Shown here piece after piece: positions 15,368 to 24,245 of a DNA stretch of 46,511 nt. The position numbers were made by a program, and so were the translations under genes. The number at the start of each line of letters is the position of its first letter. The stretch's first letter is position 1. Under the pieces are notes generated by a model. The model saw only the letters and a program-made list of their open reading frames with translations. It did not search any database and had not been told where the DNA came from. Source of the DNA: PALSA-612 sp035652235 (GTDB taxonomy: Bacteria > Actinomycetota > Thermoleophilia > Gaiellales > Gaiellaceae); NCBI GenBank assembly GCA_035652235.1, contig DASREE010000055.1, positions 1 to 46,511 on the forward strand. Reading direction: 5' to 3'.

Positions 15368-17103
15368 CGCCTGTCGCGGAGCGGCGGGTCGCGGCGGGAG
15401 TGCTCGTCGTCGGAACGGGCGCAGCCGGTTTGCGGGCGGCGATCGAGCTCGCGGAACGTGGCGTGCAGGTGCTCTGCGTCGCCAAACGGCGGCGCGACGA
15501 CGCGCACACGGTGCTGGCGGCCGGCGGGATCAACGCCGCACTCGGGACGATGGACCCAGAGGACAGCTGGGAGCAGCATGCCGCGGACACGTTGCGGGAG
15601 GGCTACTGGCTCGGCGACCCGCTCACGGTGGAGCGGCTGTGCCGCGAGGCGCCGGACGCCATCGACGACCTCGTGAGCTGGGGAGCTCAGTTTGCGCGCG
15701 AGGAGGACGGGCGGCTCTCGCAGCGCTTTTTCGGCGCTCACCGATACCGGCGGACCTGCTTCGCCGGCGACTACACCGGACGCGAGATCCAGCGGACGCT
15801 CGTGCGAAGGGCGATGGAGGTCGGTGTGTCGATTCGCGACGACATCTATGTCACGCGCCTGCTCGTCCATGACGGCCGCGTCTTCGGCTGTTACGGGTTT
15901 GGCGTCGACGACGGTAGCCGCTGGGTGCTCGTCGCGGACGCCGTCATCCTCGCAGCCGGAGGGCATACGCGGATCTGGCGCCGCTCGTCCTCGCGGCGCG
16001 ATGAGAACACGGGCGATGCGATGCGCCTGGCTGCCGACGCAGGCTGCCGTCTGCGCGACATGGAGCTCGTCCAATTCCACCCGACGGGGATGGTCTTCCC
16101 GGAGCAGTCGGCTGGCACGCTCGTCACCGAGGCGGTGCGCGGTGAAGGCGGGATCCTGCGCAACGCGCTCGGCGAACGCTTCATGGAGCGCTACGACCCG
16201 GAGCGGCTCGAGCTCTCGACGCGCGACCGGGTAGCACTGGCCGTCTACACCGAGATCGCGGAAGGGCGCGGCACGGAGCACGGCGGCGTGCTGCTGGACG
16301 TCTCCCATCTCGGGCGCGAACAGGTGCTCAGCCGGCTTCCGCAGATGTACCGGCAGTTCGTCGACCTGGTCATGCTCGACATCACGCGTGCGCCGATGGA
16401 GGTCGCGCCGACCGCGCATTACTCGATGGGCGGCGTGCGGGTCGAGTCGGAGACACATTTGACCGACGTCGAGGGCCTGTACGCAGTCGGAGAGTGCGCG
16501 ACCGGTGTGCACGGTGCGAACCGCCTGGGCGGCAACTCGCTCGCCGAGTGCATCGTATTTGGCCGGATCGTCGGCGCGGAGGCCGCACGCTGCTCGGCAG
16601 CGCTCGACGTGCAGGTGCGCGACCGCGCAGCGATCGCCGTGGCGAGCGACGAGGTCGACGAGCTGCTCGCACGGCGCGGTGAGGAGTTCGCCCGTCCCCT
16701 GCAGCGCGCCGTACGCGACCTGATGACGGAATGCTGCGGCGTCGTCCGCAACGAAGACGGTCTGGAGGAGGGCCTCGCCCGGCTCGACGAGGTCGTCGAG
16801 CGTGCGGCGTCGATGGAGGTGCGGCCCGACCTCGCCGGCTTCGCAGACCTCGCCCACGCGTTCGATCTCGAGGGATCGCTGCTCGCCGCCAGGGCGACGC
16901 TCGAGTCCGCACTCGAGCGACGGGAGAGCCGCGGCGCGCACGCGCGGCTCGACTATCCCGAGCAAGACCCGCGGCTGCGCGTCAACCTCGTCTGGGACCG
17001 CGACGGCGGCATCACGGCCGAACGCCCCGGCGAGCCGTCGGCCCGGGTCGCCGCGCTCGCCGGCGGGCCGGAGATCGAGACCATCGGACGCCTACTCGAA
17101 TGA
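15364..17103 (+). CDS. Succinate dehydrogenase/fumarate reductase-type flavoprotein
   Basis: A 579-residue FAD protein. The Rossmann motif VVGTGAAGLRAA is at 15-26. DAHTVLAAGGINAALG (46-61) places His48 where Sdh/Frd flavoproteins attach FAD covalently; L-aspartate oxidases lack it. HPTGMVF (about 239-245), TEAVRGEGGIL (about 253-263) and HYSMGGVRV (about 352-360) are catalytic blocks of the family. No iron-sulfur or membrane subunit gene is adjacent, so it may work with subunits encoded elsewhere or as a soluble fumarate reductase or aspartate oxidase. GTG 15364 overlaps the upstream stop. Confidence 0.82.
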   Translation: MTPVAERRVAAGVLVVGTGAAGLRAAIELAERGVQVLCVAKRRRDDAHTVLAAGGINAALGTMDPEDSWEQHAADTLREGYWLGDPLTVERLCREAPDAIDDLVSWGAQFAREEDGRLSQRFFGAHRYRRTCFAGDYTGREIQRTLVRRAMEVGVSIRDDIYVTRLLVHDGRVFGCYGFGVDDGSRWVLVADAVILAAGGHTRIWRRSSSRRDENTGDAMRLAADAGCRLRDMELVQFHPTGMVFPEQSAGTLVTEAVRGEGGILRNALGERFMERYDPERLELSTRDRVALAVYTEIAEGRGTEHGGVLLDVSHLGREQVLSRLPQMYRQFVDLVMLDITRAPMEVAPTAHYSMGGVRVESETHLTDVEGLYAVGECATGVHGANRLGGNSLAECIVFGRIVGAEAARCSAALDVQVRDRAAIAVASDEVDELLARRGEEFARPLQRAVRDLMTECCGVVRNEDGLEEGLARLDEVVERAASMEVRPDLAGFADLAHAFDLEGSLLAARATLESALERRESRGAHARLDYPEQDPRLRVNLVWDRDGGITAERPGEPSARVAALAGGPEIETIGRLLE

Positions 17104-17125
17104 ACGAATGAAGGAGGACGGAGCG

Positions 17126-18988
17126 ATGAACGAGCAGGAGCAGTGGCGGGAGCTCGGCCAGCAGTTGCGCGTGGACTCGGTGCGGGCGGCCGCCGCGGCC
17201 GGCTCGGGTCATCCGACCTCGTCGATGTCGGCCGCCGATCTGATGGCGGTGCTGCTGGCGAAGTACCTGCGCTACGACTTCGACCGGCCGGCGGAGCCGC
17301 TGAACGACCACCTGATCTTCTCGAAGGGCCACGCCTCGCCGTTGCTGTACTCGCTGTACAAGGCGGCGGGCGCGATCTCGGATGACGAGCTGCTGAGCTT
17401 CCGCAAGCTCGGGAGCCGGCTCGAGGGCCATCCGACACCGGAGATTCCCTGGGTCGACGTGGCAACCGGCTCGCTCGGTCAGGGGCTGCCCTGTGCGGTC
17501 GGGGTCGCGCTCGCGGGGAAGCGCCTCGACCGGGTGCCGTACCGGGTGTGGGTGCTCTGCGGCGACGGCGAGATGGCGGAGGGCTCGATCTGGGAGGCCT
17601 TCGACCACGCGAGCTACGAGAGCCTCGACAACCTGATCGCGATCGTCGACGTGAACCGGCTCGGCCAGCGCGGCGAGACGATGCACGGCTGGGACACCGC
17701 CGCCTACGTGCGGCGGGCGGAGGCGTTCGGCTGGCGCGCGCTCGAGATCGACGGCCACGACTTCGACGAGATCGACGGCGCCTACGAGCAGGCACTGGCC
17801 GGCGACGGCCAGCCGGTCGCGATCATCGCGCGCACGGTCAAGGGCAAGGGCGTGAGCTCGGTCGAGAACCGCAACGGCTTCCACGGCAAGCCGCTGGCCG
17901 ATCCCGAGGCAGCGATCCGCGAGCTCGGCGGACTGCGCAACCTGACCGTGCGGCCGAGCATTCCGGACGGCGACGCGCAGCCGCACCGGTTCGAGACCAC
18001 GCAAGCGCCCGCGGCGAGCTGGCAGATCGGTGAGGAGGTCGCGACGCGACGCGGCTTCGGCGAGGCACTCGCCGCCCTCGGCGCGTCGAACGGGCGGATC
18101 GTCGCCCTCGACGGCGAGGTCGGCAACTCCACCTACACCAACCTATTCGCGGACGCGCATCCGGAGCGCTACTTCGAGATGTACATCGCCGAGCAGCAAC
18201 TGGTCGCGACCGCGGTCGGCTTCCAGGTGCGCGGTTGGGTGCCGTTCGCGGCCACGTTCGCCGCGTTCCTGTCGCGCGCGTACGACTTCATCCGGATGGC
18301 GGCGATCAGTCGCGCCGACATCCGCCTGGTCGGCTCGCACTGCGGCGTCTCGATCGGCGAGGACGGCCCGTCGCAGATGGGTCTCGAGGACATCGCGGCG
18401 CTGCGCGCGGTGCACGGCAGCACCGTCCTCTACCCGTCCTGCGCCAACCAGACGGCGAAGCTGCTCGAGGCCATGGTCGACCGGCCCGGCGTCTCCTACC
18501 TGCGGACGACGCGCGCTGAGCTGCCGGTGCTGTACGCGGCCGACGAGCAGTTCGAGATCGGCGGCTCGCGGGTCGTCCGCTCCTCCGACGACGACGACGA
18601 AGTCACCCTGGTCGCCGCCGGCATCACGTTGCACGAGGCGCTCGCCGCCGCCGAGCAACTGGCCACAGAAGGCGTAGCAGCGCGCGTCGTCGACCTCTTC
18701 TCAATCAAGCCGATCGACGCAAAGACCCTGATCGAAGCGGCGGACGCAACCGGCGTGATCGTCACCGTCGAGGATCACCACCCCGAAGGCGGGATCGGCG
18801 ACGCCGTGCTCGAAGTGTTCGCCGACAGCGATTGGCGGCCGCGGATCGTCACGCTCGCGGTGCGCGTGATGCCGACGTCCGGGACGCCGGCGGAGCTGCT
18901 CGCCCAGGCCGGCATCGATCGCGCCCGAATCGCCGAGACGGTGCGGGAGCTTGTAGCGGAGCGCTCGACGGCGAGCGCCGGGCGTTAG
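17126..18988 (+). CDS. tkt: Transketolase
   Basis: A 620-residue full-length enzyme with both halves: N-terminal ThDP domain (SGHPTSSMSAADLM at 27-40, SKGHASPLLY at 66-75, GDGEMAEGSIWEAFDHA at 146-162) and C-terminal pyrimidine-binding and transketolase C domains (YIAEQQLVATAVGF, about 353-366; HCGVSIGEDGPSQMG, about 407-421). It is the shorter form, similar in size to animal transketolases. It transfers two-carbon units in the non-oxidative pentose phosphate pathway. ATG 17126 has AAGGAGG 8 bases upstream. It ends in a 4-bp convergent overlap with the minus-strand pentose phosphate operon. Confidence 0.93.
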   Translation: MNEQEQWRELGQQLRVDSVRAAAAAGSGHPTSSMSAADLMAVLLAKYLRYDFDRPAEPLNDHLIFSKGHASPLLYSLYKAAGAISDDELLSFRKLGSRLEGHPTPEIPWVDVATGSLGQGLPCAVGVALAGKRLDRVPYRVWVLCGDGEMAEGSIWEAFDHASYESLDNLIAIVDVNRLGQRGETMHGWDTAAYVRRAEAFGWRALEIDGHDFDEIDGAYEQALAGDGQPVAIIARTVKGKGVSSVENRNGFHGKPLADPEAAIRELGGLRNLTVRPSIPDGDAQPHRFETTQAPAASWQIGEEVATRRGFGEALAALGASNGRIVALDGEVGNSTYTNLFADAHPERYFEMYIAEQQLVATAVGFQVRGWVPFAATFAAFLSRAYDFIRMAAISRADIRLVGSHCGVSIGEDGPSQMGLEDIAALRAVHGSTVLYPSCANQTAKLLEAMVDRPGVSYLRTTRAELPVLYAADEQFEIGGSRVVRSSDDDDEVTLVAAGITLHEALAAAEQLATEGVAARVVDLFSIKPIDAKTLIEAADATGVIVTVEDHHPEGGIGDAVLEVFADSDWRPRIVTLAVRVMPTSGTPAELLAQAGIDRARIAETVRELVAERSTASAGR

Positions 18989-19416
18989 GTCTCGACGGTC
19001 AGGAAGCGGATGTTGCCGCCCCAGATCTTTTCGTCGAAGCGGAGGTCGAGGTGGCGGACGCGGGGCGAGCCCCAAAGGAAGGGGCGGCGATGGTACTCGT
19101 CGAGGGCGCCGACGGCGACGATCGGGTACTGCCGCTGCGCCTGCGGGTAGGCAGCGCCGAAAGCGAGCAGCTCCTCAATCCGTCCCGAGCGCACCGCAAG
19201 GTCCTCCAGTTCGTGCATCAGCTCGTCAGTCGAAACGACGCGACCGATATGAACGAGGGTCAGCTCCCGCTCGGCGTCGCCGCCGGGCGCGACGGGAAAG
19301 CTCGACTGGGTGATGTGGCGGTTGACGTGGTCGTAGCCGCCGGCCGCGATCATCTGCTCGAGCGTCTGACGGTAGTCGACCGTGACGGTTCGGGCCTCTG
19401 TCTCGGTGCTCGTCAT
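18985..19416 (-). CDS. Conserved small protein at the end of the pentose phosphate/sulfite oxidase operon
   Basis: A 143-residue soluble protein, aromatic-rich at the C-terminus (YHRRPFLWGSPRVRHLDLRF). Not assigned to a family. The start is ATG 19416, preceded by AGGAG on the minus strand; it begins 8 bp after the sulfite oxidase-like gene. Its stop overlaps that of transketolase on the other strand. Its position suggests a role with the molybdoenzyme, but nothing in the sequence proves it. Confidence 0.65.
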   Translation of the reverse strand: MTSTETEARTVTVDYRQTLEQMIAAGGYDHVNRHITQSSFPVAPGGDAERELTLVHIGRVVSTDELMHELEDLAVRSGRIEELLAFGAAYPQAQRQYPIVAVGALDEYHRRPFLWGSPRVRHLDLRFDEKIWGGNIRFLTVET

Positions 19417-19424
19417 GCTGTCTC

Positions 19425-21188
19425 CTAGATTTCGTCGCGGTAGCCGAAGAACTCGTGGTCTTCGTTGTAGCCGCCTTGTCCGGCGTAGCGCTCGCGGAAA
19501 TGGTGGACGAACTCGATCTCGCTGATCCACTTGACATGTTTGAAGCCGAGCTGGTTCTCGACGCGCAGCCGTAGCGGCCGGCCGTGCAGGATCGGCAGCC
19601 GCTCGCCGTTCATCTCGTAGGCGAGCAGGCTCTGCGGGTGGCGCAAGTCGCCGATCGAGTGGGAGTCGTAGTAGGGGCCCCCGCCTTCCCCGCCGGCGGC
19701 GAAGGAGTAGAACATCACCCACTCGGCCTCGGGCTTCGGCTGCACGAGTTCGATCAGCTCGGCGAAGGGCAGGCCGCCCCATTCGGCGATTCCGGACCAG
19801 CCTTGGATGCAGTGGTGCAGCGTGATCTGCTCCTGCTTTCGCAGCGCCTCGATCTGTTCGAGGGAGAGCTCGACGGGGTTCTCGACCAGGCCGTGCACCT
19901 TGAGCCGGTAGCCGCGGAAGTCGTCGCGCGCGAGCGCCTGCCATTCCGAGCTGTCGGGCATGCGCGCGTGGTTGGGCCAGAAGTAGGGGCTGATGTCCTT
20001 GCGCCGGTACTCGACGCGCGGCGCGGAGCGGTCGAAGAGCAGGTCCATCAGCCGGCCGACGGTCAGGTTCGAGATCCGCTGCAGGACGCGGGTGTGCGTC
20101 CAGGAGAAGCGCACCGCCCAGACGTTGGAGGCGATGACGAGCGCGATCACGGCAGCCCAGATCGCGAAGCCGTTCAGGTTGTCGTGGTCGGTGCCGAGGG
20201 TGATGTCGTTGAGGTTGCGGGCGAAGCCGGTCAGGGCGACCAGTGCCATGTGGCCGATGAAGAAGACGACGAAGGCAACCATGACGAGGAAGTGGATCGA
20301 GCGGGCGATCTGACGGTTGCCGAACAGGCGCGGATACCAGCGGTGGCGGTTGTCGAACGCGGGCGACATCGCGAGGCCGGTGAGGATCGCGAGCGGCGCG
20401 AGGACGAAGATGACCGCGAAGTAGGTGAGCTGTTGCAGCGCGTCGTAGCGGAGGTAGCCGCTCACGCCACGCGGGAAATGCAGGCTGAGATAGGTGATCG
20501 CGCAGGAGGCTGCGCCCGGGACGATCGAGGCGTGCGTCGGCACGAGCCGGTGCAGCCACGGCGTCGAGAAGAGAAAGGCGGCGTAGACGACCCCGGTCGC
20601 GACGAACAGGATGTCGAAGCTGAAGTGCCAGTGGCGCGCGACGCCGATCGTGTGCCGGCCGCCCGGCAATCCGACCAGTGGACTGAGCGTGATCGTGTCC
20701 TCCTTGGCCGTCCAAACGCGGTCTGTCGGCACCGGACCGCGGAAGCGCAACCATTCCCGGCCCGGCGTGCAATGCACCTTCGTGTAGAGCCGCGGATGGT
20801 CGGCGAGAACCTGCAGGCCCGAACGAACGATGATCACGAGGAAGAAGAAGGTCAACAAGTGCGTCCAGCGGACGAAGGCGGGCATCCCTGCTGGAACCGA
20901 TCCCGAGACGGGGATGCAGGCATGCCGGGCCAGGAATCCCTGGCCGGCATTGCTGGCGGCGTAGAGCTTGGCGGCGGCCACGAAGATCGCGCCCAGGCCG
21001 GCCGCGAGACCCAGCAGCCACCAGACCGAGAAGAACCTGCGTCCGAGCCGGACGTGCACGCGAGTGAGGCCCATGCGTGGATGGACGCCCGCCTCGGCGA
21101 GCAGCTTCTCGTGCAGGAACTCGTCCTGAAGCTCGGCCTCGCGGGCGTCTGAGCTGTCGCGGCCGTGCGGGTCGACTCCGTCTGGCAC
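19425..21188 (-). CDS. Membrane cytochrome b fused to a sulfite oxidase-family molybdopterin domain
   Basis: A 587-residue fusion. Residues about 53-365 form a membrane cytochrome b of the thiosulfate reductase/b561 type, with six hydrophobic segments and candidate heme His residues at 110, 186, 188, 299 and 313. Residues about 400-587 match the oxidoreductase molybdopterin-binding domain, with HHCIQGWSGIAEWGGLPF placing the Mo-ligand Cys at 460. The normal partners (SorA/YedY-like plus YedZ-like) are usually separate proteins. It probably exchanges electrons between a molybdopterin site and the quinone pool; the substrate may be sulfite or an S- or N-oxide. GTG 21188 starts immediately after the zwf stop. 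Confidence 0.8.
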   Translation of the reverse strand: MPDGVDPHGRDSSDAREAELQDEFLHEKLLAEAGVHPRMGLTRVHVRLGRRFFSVWWLLGLAAGLGAIFVAAAKLYAASNAGQGFLARHACIPVSGSVPAGMPAFVRWTHLLTFFFLVIIVRSGLQVLADHPRLYTKVHCTPGREWLRFRGPVPTDRVWTAKEDTITLSPLVGLPGGRHTIGVARHWHFSFDILFVATGVVYAAFLFSTPWLHRLVPTHASIVPGAASCAITYLSLHFPRGVSGYLRYDALQQLTYFAVIFVLAPLAILTGLAMSPAFDNRHRWYPRLFGNRQIARSIHFLVMVAFVVFFIGHMALVALTGFARNLNDITLGTDHDNLNGFAIWAAVIALVIASNVWAVRFSWTHTRVLQRISNLTVGRLMDLLFDRSAPRVEYRRKDISPYFWPNHARMPDSSEWQALARDDFRGYRLKVHGLVENPVELSLEQIEALRKQEQITLHHCIQGWSGIAEWGGLPFAELIELVQPKPEAEWVMFYSFAAGGEGGGPYYDSHSIGDLRHPQSLLAYEMNGERLPILHGRPLRLRVENQLGFKHVKWISEIEFVHHFRERYAGQGGYNEDHEFFGYRDEI

Positions 21189-21190
21189 AG

Positions 21191-22642
21191 CTACCGCTCG
21201 TAGGGGAGGTGCCAGCGGTTGGGCGCGACGATCCGCTCGATCTCGTCGGGGCCCCAGGATCCCGGTGCGTAGGGCAGCGGCGTCGGCGGTTGCTCGAGCA
21301 GTGGTGCGGACACTTCCCAGAGCCGCTCGATCCCGTCGGCGCGCGTGAACAGCGTGTGGTCGCCGAGCATGCAGTCGTGGATCAGGCGCTCGTAAGCCTC
21401 GAGCTCGTTCGCGACGTCGAAGGAGTCGCCGTAGCGGAAGGTCAGAGAGGCGGCACCGAGCTTCATGCTCGCGCCGGGCTTTTTGGCGAGGAAGTCGACC
21501 CAGATCGTGCCTGGGTCGGAGAGCTCGAAGGTCAGCTCGTTGGGGTGGGCGGCCGCGGCGGCTGCCTCGTCGGCCGCGAACATTCCACGCGCGGGCTCCT
21601 TGAAGCCGAGCGTGACGGTGTGGCGGCTTTCGGCGAGCGCCTTGCCGGTGCGCAGCTGGAACGGGACGCCCGCCCAGCGCTCGTTTTCGATCAGTACTTC
21701 GAGCGCGGCGAACGTCTCGACGGTCGAGCCGGCTGCCACACCCGGCTCTGTGCGGTAGCCGTCGTACTGGCCGTAGACGACCCGGCCGGGGTTGATTTGC
21801 TGGATCGCGTCGAAGACCCGAGCGGTCGCGTCGCGCAGCGACGGTGCGTCGAGGCGGTCTGGTGGTTCCATGGCGATGAAGCCGAGCAGGTGCAGCAGGT
21901 GGGTGACGACCATGTCGCGGAACGTGCCCGTCTGCTCGAAGAAGCCGGCGCGCCCTTCGATCGTCAGCTGCTCGGGGACGTCGATCTGGACGTAGTCGAC
22001 GTGCTCGTGGTTCCAGATCGGCTCGAACAGTCCGTTGCCGAAGCGAAAGGCGAGGATGTTCTGCACCGCCTCCTTGCCGAGGAAGTGGTCGATCCGGAAG
22101 ATCTGTGTTTCCTCGAGCACGCCGTGCAAGGTCTTGTTGAGCGCTTGCGCGGAAGCGAGATCGTGTCCGAACGGCTTCTCGATGATCAGCCTGGCGCGCT
22201 CGGTGAGCCCTCTAGCGCCGAGCATCTGCACCATCGCCGCGAACGCGTCCGGCGGAACGGCTAGATAGATCAGCCGCCGCGCACCGGACCCGAGCTCATG
22301 TTCGGCGTTGGCGACCGCTTCGAGCAGCGCGTCGGGCTGCTCGGTGGTCGCGGCCGCGAAGGAGAGCGTGCGGGCAAACGGCTCCCAGTTCTCGTCGCTG
22401 AGCTCGCGCCGCCCGAACTCGGCGAGCGCGCCGCGGACGTACGAACGGAAGCCGTCGGCGTCCGGGGCGCCTTCCGGGCGGCCGGAGCCGACGATCCGGT
22501 AGTTGGCGGGCATCATCCCTGCTACGGCGAGGTGGAAGAGCCCGGGAAGCAGCTTGCGCCTGGCCAGGTCTCCCGTGGCGCCGAAGAGGATCAGCAGCTG
22601 GTCATCGGGTGTCGTGCGGTCAGTGGTGGCCGCGGCCGTCAT
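21191..22642 (-). CDS. zwf: Glucose-6-phosphate 1-dehydrogenase
   Basis: A 483-residue enzyme oxidising glucose 6-phosphate to 6-phosphogluconolactone. The coenzyme motif FGATGDLARRKLLP is at 20-33, the catalytic block RIDHFLGKE at 183-191, and GVPFQLRTGK in the C-terminal half. No dedicated 6-phosphogluconolactonase gene is linked. It overlaps the upstream DUF2090 gene by 4 bp and abuts the downstream fusion gene. Confidence 0.95.
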   Translation of the reverse strand: MTAAATTDRTTPDDQLLILFGATGDLARRKLLPGLFHLAVAGMMPANYRIVGSGRPEGAPDADGFRSYVRGALAEFGRRELSDENWEPFARTLSFAAATTEQPDALLEAVANAEHELGSGARRLIYLAVPPDAFAAMVQMLGARGLTERARLIIEKPFGHDLASAQALNKTLHGVLEETQIFRIDHFLGKEAVQNILAFRFGNGLFEPIWNHEHVDYVQIDVPEQLTIEGRAGFFEQTGTFRDMVVTHLLHLLGFIAMEPPDRLDAPSLRDATARVFDAIQQINPGRVVYGQYDGYRTEPGVAAGSTVETFAALEVLIENERWAGVPFQLRTGKALAESRHTVTLGFKEPARGMFAADEAAAAAAHPNELTFELSDPGTIWVDFLAKKPGASMKLGAASLTFRYGDSFDVANELEAYERLIHDCMLGDHTLFTRADGIERLWEVSAPLLEQPPTPLPYAPGSWGPDEIERIVAPNRWHLPYER

Positions 22643-23571
22643 GCGGCGGCGGGCGTCGCGTCCAACGCCGCCGCGGCGTAGACGTCGATCATCCCGCGAT
22701 ACTCGTGCGCGATCCGCTCGCTCGCTGCGGCGGCGTCGAGCCGACCGGCGAGATGCTCACGCAGGGCGTCCTCCCAGAGAGTGCGGCCGATCGCGAAGCC
22801 GATGTAGCCCGGAACGGGTGCCGCCTGCCGGAGCCAGGTTTCTACCCGGTCGCGGTCGGCGCCGCGTCCGAGCACGACGCACTCGACCTCGTCACGACCG
22901 TCGATGCGCGCCTGGGTGAGGACGCGTTCGCAATCGGCGGAGTCGTCGAGCCCCTCGACCTTCCAGATGCGCGGCTCGACGCCGGCCCGCTGGAGGGTGC
23001 CGAGCGTGCGCACGACCAGGGCCGGCCGGAGCGTGCGGTCGTAGGCGTCGCGGTCGCCGTCGACTTGGTCGAGCTGGGCTTCCGTCGCCGGGACGAGCAG
23101 CTCGAGCAGGAGTTCGCGCCGGTGGTCGGCAAGCCAGCGCGTGAGCCGTGCGAGCCTGGCCTCCTGGCGGCTGTTGAGCTGCGCGTCACCGTCGGGGTTG
23201 TAGCGCACGAGCACCTTCGCGAACGTCGGGTCGAACGACTCGATGTGCGCGCCGAAGTCGTCGCCGAACTCGAAGTCGAACTCCTGCCGCCCGGTCCGTT
23301 CGACCGGCATCGCCAACGTGTAGCCGGCGGCTTTGGCGGAGCGGGCAATCCCGGCGCCGAACTCCTCGTCGACCAGCAGGCCGCAGGCGTCTTTCGGAGC
23401 GCCCTCGGCGACGGCCTGCCGGAAGCCCGCGTAGATGATCTCCTTGAGCGCGGAGATCCGTGTCCGTTCCTCGGCGTCGGGTTCGGTGGTGAGGTCGAGC
23501 AGTTCCTTCTCGATCGAGCCGCGGTGGTCGAACGAGAGCATGTAGAAGCGGCGCCCCGTCTCGAAGCTCAT
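22639..23571 (-). CDS. DUF2090 aldolase-like protein
   Basis: A 310-residue stand-alone DUF2090 protein. In inositol catabolism this domain is the C-terminal half of some IolC kinases and resembles LacD-type class I aldolases (TIM barrel). Visible blocks: RFYMLSFDHRGSIEKEL (8-24), CGLLVDEEFG (about 63-72), VLVRYNPDGD (about 119-128), WKVEGLDD (about 195-202) and GFAIGRTLWEDAL (about 257-269). A sugar-phosphate aldol reaction is likely but the substrate is unknown. It overlaps both neighbours by 4 bp, between zwf and a HAD phosphatase, so it is tightly coupled to the pentose phosphate genes. Confidence 0.78.
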   Translation of the reverse strand: MSFETGRRFYMLSFDHRGSIEKELLDLTTEPDAEERTRISALKEIIYAGFRQAVAEGAPKDACGLLVDEEFGAGIARSAKAAGYTLAMPVERTGRQEFDFEFGDDFGAHIESFDPTFAKVLVRYNPDGDAQLNSRQEARLARLTRWLADHRRELLLELLVPATEAQLDQVDGDRDAYDRTLRPALVVRTLGTLQRAGVEPRIWKVEGLDDSADCERVLTQARIDGRDEVECVVLGRGADRDRVETWLRQAAPVPGYIGFAIGRTLWEDALREHLAGRLDAAAASERIAHEYRGMIDVYAAAALDATPAAA

Positions 23572-24245
23572 AGCGGCAGGCCTTCCGTCAGCGAGGTGAT
23601 CGCGTAGTCGGCGCCGGCTGCGCGCAGCTGGTCGACGGTGTAGTGGTGGCTGCCGACGCCGACGCACGCCATCCCGGCGGCGTGGGCGCCGTCGACGTCG
23701 TGGGGCGTGTCGCCGACGACGATCGCCTGCTCGGGCGTGACCGGTTCGCCGTAGACGAGCGTCGCACGTTTGAGCGCGATCCTGGTCAGCTCGCCGCGGT
23801 CGGTGGAGTCGGAGCCGTAGCCGCCGAAGGAGAAGAAGCGGTTCAGCTGCGCGCGGTGCAGCTTGATGTGAGCGGCGGCCTCCAGGTTGCCGGTGACGAG
23901 GCCCAATAGGCGGCCGTCGTGGATCAGCTTCGGCAGCAGTTCCTCCACGCCGGCCAGGACTCGGTAGTCCTTGGAGTCGGCGACCGTCTGGTGCAGGTAG
24001 AAGAGCCGCCGCTCGAGCAGCCGGGTGAACTCCTTCCGCTCCGGTTTGCGCTTCAGCACGGCCTCGAAGGTCTTTCGGCCGACGTCGGGGTCGGTCATGC
24101 CGGTGTCGGTGAACTTGCCGATGTCGGCCGGGATGCCGTACAGCTCGTCGAACGCGAGCCGCCACGATGCGGCGCCGGCGCCGCCGGTGATCAGGAGTGT
24201 GCCGTCGATGTCGAACAGGACCGCGATCCGTTCCGTCTCGCTCAT
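23568..24245 (-). CDS. HAD hydrolase, phosphoglycolate phosphatase-like
   Basis: A 225-residue HAD-superfamily phosphatase with alpha-helical cap. Motif I is LFDIDGTLLITGG (10-22), motif II VTGN (about 117-120), the Lys of motif III near LKRA, and motif IV VVGDTPHDVDGA (about 176-187). It probably dephosphorylates a small sugar phosphate or corrects metabolic side products. It overlaps gnd and the DUF2090 gene by 4 bp each. Confidence 0.83.
   Translation of the reverse strand: MSETERIAVLFDIDGTLLITGGAGAASWRLAFDELYGIPADIGKFTDTGMTDPDVGRKTFEAVLKRKPERKEFTRLLERRLFYLHQTVADSKDYRVLAGVEELLPKLIHDGRLLGLVTGNLEAAAHIKLHRAQLNRFFSFGGYGSDSTDRGELTRIALKRATLVYGEPVTPEQAIVVGDTPHDVDGAHAAGMACVGVGSHHYTVDQLRAAGADYAITSLTEGLPL

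Noticed and set aside
19584..21152. 522-codon plus-strand open frame
   Set aside because: Antisense to the sulfite oxidase fusion; acidic low-complexity product without hydrophobic core.
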